A stretch of DNA of 34,355 bases from Deltaproteobacteria bacterium (GTDB lineage: Bacteria; Desulfobacterota; Desulfomonilia; UBA1062): positions 1-34,355 of the forward strand of contig JAGOOG010000021.1 of NCBI GenBank assembly GCA_017992605.1, given 5' to 3'. Shown one piece after another: positions 33,297 to 34,355 of the stretch. How positions within the stretch are numbered: position 1 is the first letter of the stretch; the number at the start of each line of letters is the position of its first letter. Made by a program: the position numbers and the translations under genes. Below the pieces are notes generated by a model, which made no database searches, was not told where the DNA came from, and saw nothing but the letters and a program-made list of their open reading frames with translations.

Positions 33297-34355
33297 ATGA
33301 GCCATGATGCACAGGGCAACCCCCTGCTCTACAATGTTCGAATCATCAAGACGTATATCGAGTATCTGGAGAAATACTATCCCGATATATCCACGGATGA
33401 GGTCCTCGATTACATCGGCATGACCCGTTACCAGCTCGAAGACCCAGGCGTGTGGTATACCCAGGAGGTGACCGACCGGTTTCACGCATTCATCAACAAG
33501 AAGACGAGGAATCCCATGATTGCCCGAGATGCCGGACGATACGTGGTTTCGTCCAAGGCATACAAGGTCATGCGGGAATATATCCACGGCTTCATCGGCC
33601 CGGAGAAGGCCTACAACCTCCTGCCCATGATACACGCAAAGGTCTCCAGAGGGTCTCGCCTTACCGTTCAGAAGCAGGGCCACTGCAGGCTCGAGGTCGT
33701 TACCACCCCGTTGCCCGGCGTCAAGGAGAAAAAGTATCAGTGTGATAACCGCATAGGGCAGTTCGAGGCCATTGCCGGTGGGTTCACCGGTCACTATGCC
33801 CAGGTGGAACATCCCGAGTGCATCCACAGGGGCGACGCGCAATGCCGGTATATCATCACATGGGCAGAGCCCCTGTTCCTGAGGATCAAAAGATATCGGA
33901 ACTTCTTGTTGCTCCTGGCCCCTCTTGTGTGCATAGCCTGGGCGTTCTTCCTCCCACTGGCGGCGCTGGTGAAGCTGTCCCTGTTCTGTTTCCTGCTCGT
34001 GACGGGAATCACCAGCATCAACTGGTACCTCGAGAACAGGGAGTACAAGAAGCAGATAGAGGAACAGTCCCTCACGGCCGAGATGCTCATCGCCGAATCG
34101 AACGCCCGCTACAACGATGCCACCCTCGCCCGGGAAATGGGCCAGGCCATATCGCGCACCCTCGACATCGAAACCCTCCTGGACACGATCATGAGCATCC
34201 TCAAGAGTAGGCTCGACTTCGAGCGGGGCACCGTCTTCCTGGCGAACGAAGACAAGACGAGACTTATCTTCAAGGCAGGGTACGGCCTTGCCCCGGACCA
34301 GGAAGACTACCTGAGAGGCGTCGAGCTGCACCTGGACAACCCTGCGTCCAGGGGT
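33297..34355 (+). CDS. Membrane sensor with V4R-like and GAF domains, C-terminus missing
   Basis: The frame starts at ATG 33297 after GGGGGCAGG and is open to the window end (353 residues seen). Residues about 75-195 resemble a heme-NO-binding/V4R-type sensor ending HPECIHRGDAQCRYIITW, with paired Cys residues. Two membrane helices follow (about 201-240), then a coiled-coil linker (about 245-280), and the start of a GAF domain (from about 282, MGQAISRTLDIETLLDTIM). The lost C-terminus should be the output module, for instance a histidine kinase or GGDEF domain, which cannot be told from here. It follows the PilZ gene after 161 bases. Confidence 0.75.
   Translation, partial: MSHDAQGNPLLYNVRIIKTYIEYLEKYYPDISTDEVLDYIGMTRYQLEDPGVWYTQEVTDRFHAFINKKTRNPMIARDAGRYVVSSKAYKVMREYIHGFIGPEKAYNLLPMIHAKVSRGSRLTVQKQGHCRLEVVTTPLPGVKEKKYQCDNRIGQFEAIAGGFTGHYAQVEHPECIHRGDAQCRYIITWAEPLFLRIKRYRNFLLLLAPLVCIAWAFFLPLAALVKLSLFCFLLVTGITSINWYLENREYKKQIEEQSLTAEMLIAESNARYNDATLAREMGQAISRTLDIETLLDTIMSILKSRLDFERGTVFLANEDKTRLIFKAGYGLAPDQEDYLRGVELHLDNPASRG

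Overview
The window looks like a chromosomal segment of a GC-rich Gram-negative bacterium. Gram-negative features are a Kdo-kinase-like LPS kinase, a lone MlaF-type ATPase and lipoprotein genes. The order carD, yacL-like PIN-TRAM, ispD, ispF, cysS resembles Desulfobacterota (former Deltaproteobacteria). Tandem Ig-like modules and a class I adenylate cyclase outside the enterics agree with that. The lineage is inferred from gene content only.

Layout. (1) 1-940: the 5' part of a BKACE-family gene (minus) with a promoter/operator, tRNA-Phe(GAA) and a small zinc-ribbon protein. (2) 1228-5949: a toxin-antitoxin island. It holds a nucleotidyltransferase pair, a decayed PIN fragment, and three Phd/PIN modules, one with toxin first. 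A lone rfbA sits between modules, with a tandem repeat array between rfbA and the last module. (3) 6201-14029: three collinear exported proteins: a 1603-residue PKD/Ig-like/YVTN mosaic, a carboxypeptidase-regulatory-like protein, and a phospholipase C/S1-P1-like protein. A block of low GC (about 11,390-12,570) crosses the junction of the last two. (4) 14131-14832: a REP-associated tyrosine transposase-like gene whose HUH motif reads RVH. (5) 14997-16165: DUF3783 protein and PlsC acyltransferase. (6) 23335 down to 16199 (minus): carD, PIN-TRAM, ispD, ispF, cysS, uvrB and LPS kinase, probably one or two transcripts from a clear promoter before carD. (7) 23489-28008 (plus): lgt, class I adenylate cyclase, omega-amidase-like hydrolase, MlaF-like ATPase. 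(8) 28038-34355: universal stress protein (minus), then a lipoprotein, a zinc-ribbon membrane protein, a GGQ release-factor-like protein, a SAM methyltransferase, a PilZ protein and a truncated GAF sensor.

The most unusual signal is a short repeat (core ttggggtcggagtcgatt). It abuts the stop codons of rfbA, the adenylate cyclase gene and ispF in the same orientation each time. At ispF the apparent ancestral stop has become TCA, adding about 22 residues read from the repeat. Two copies continue into a second conserved palindrome, giving a bipartite element of about 80-85 bp. The transposase-like gene in the window is a possible but unproven relative of these elements.
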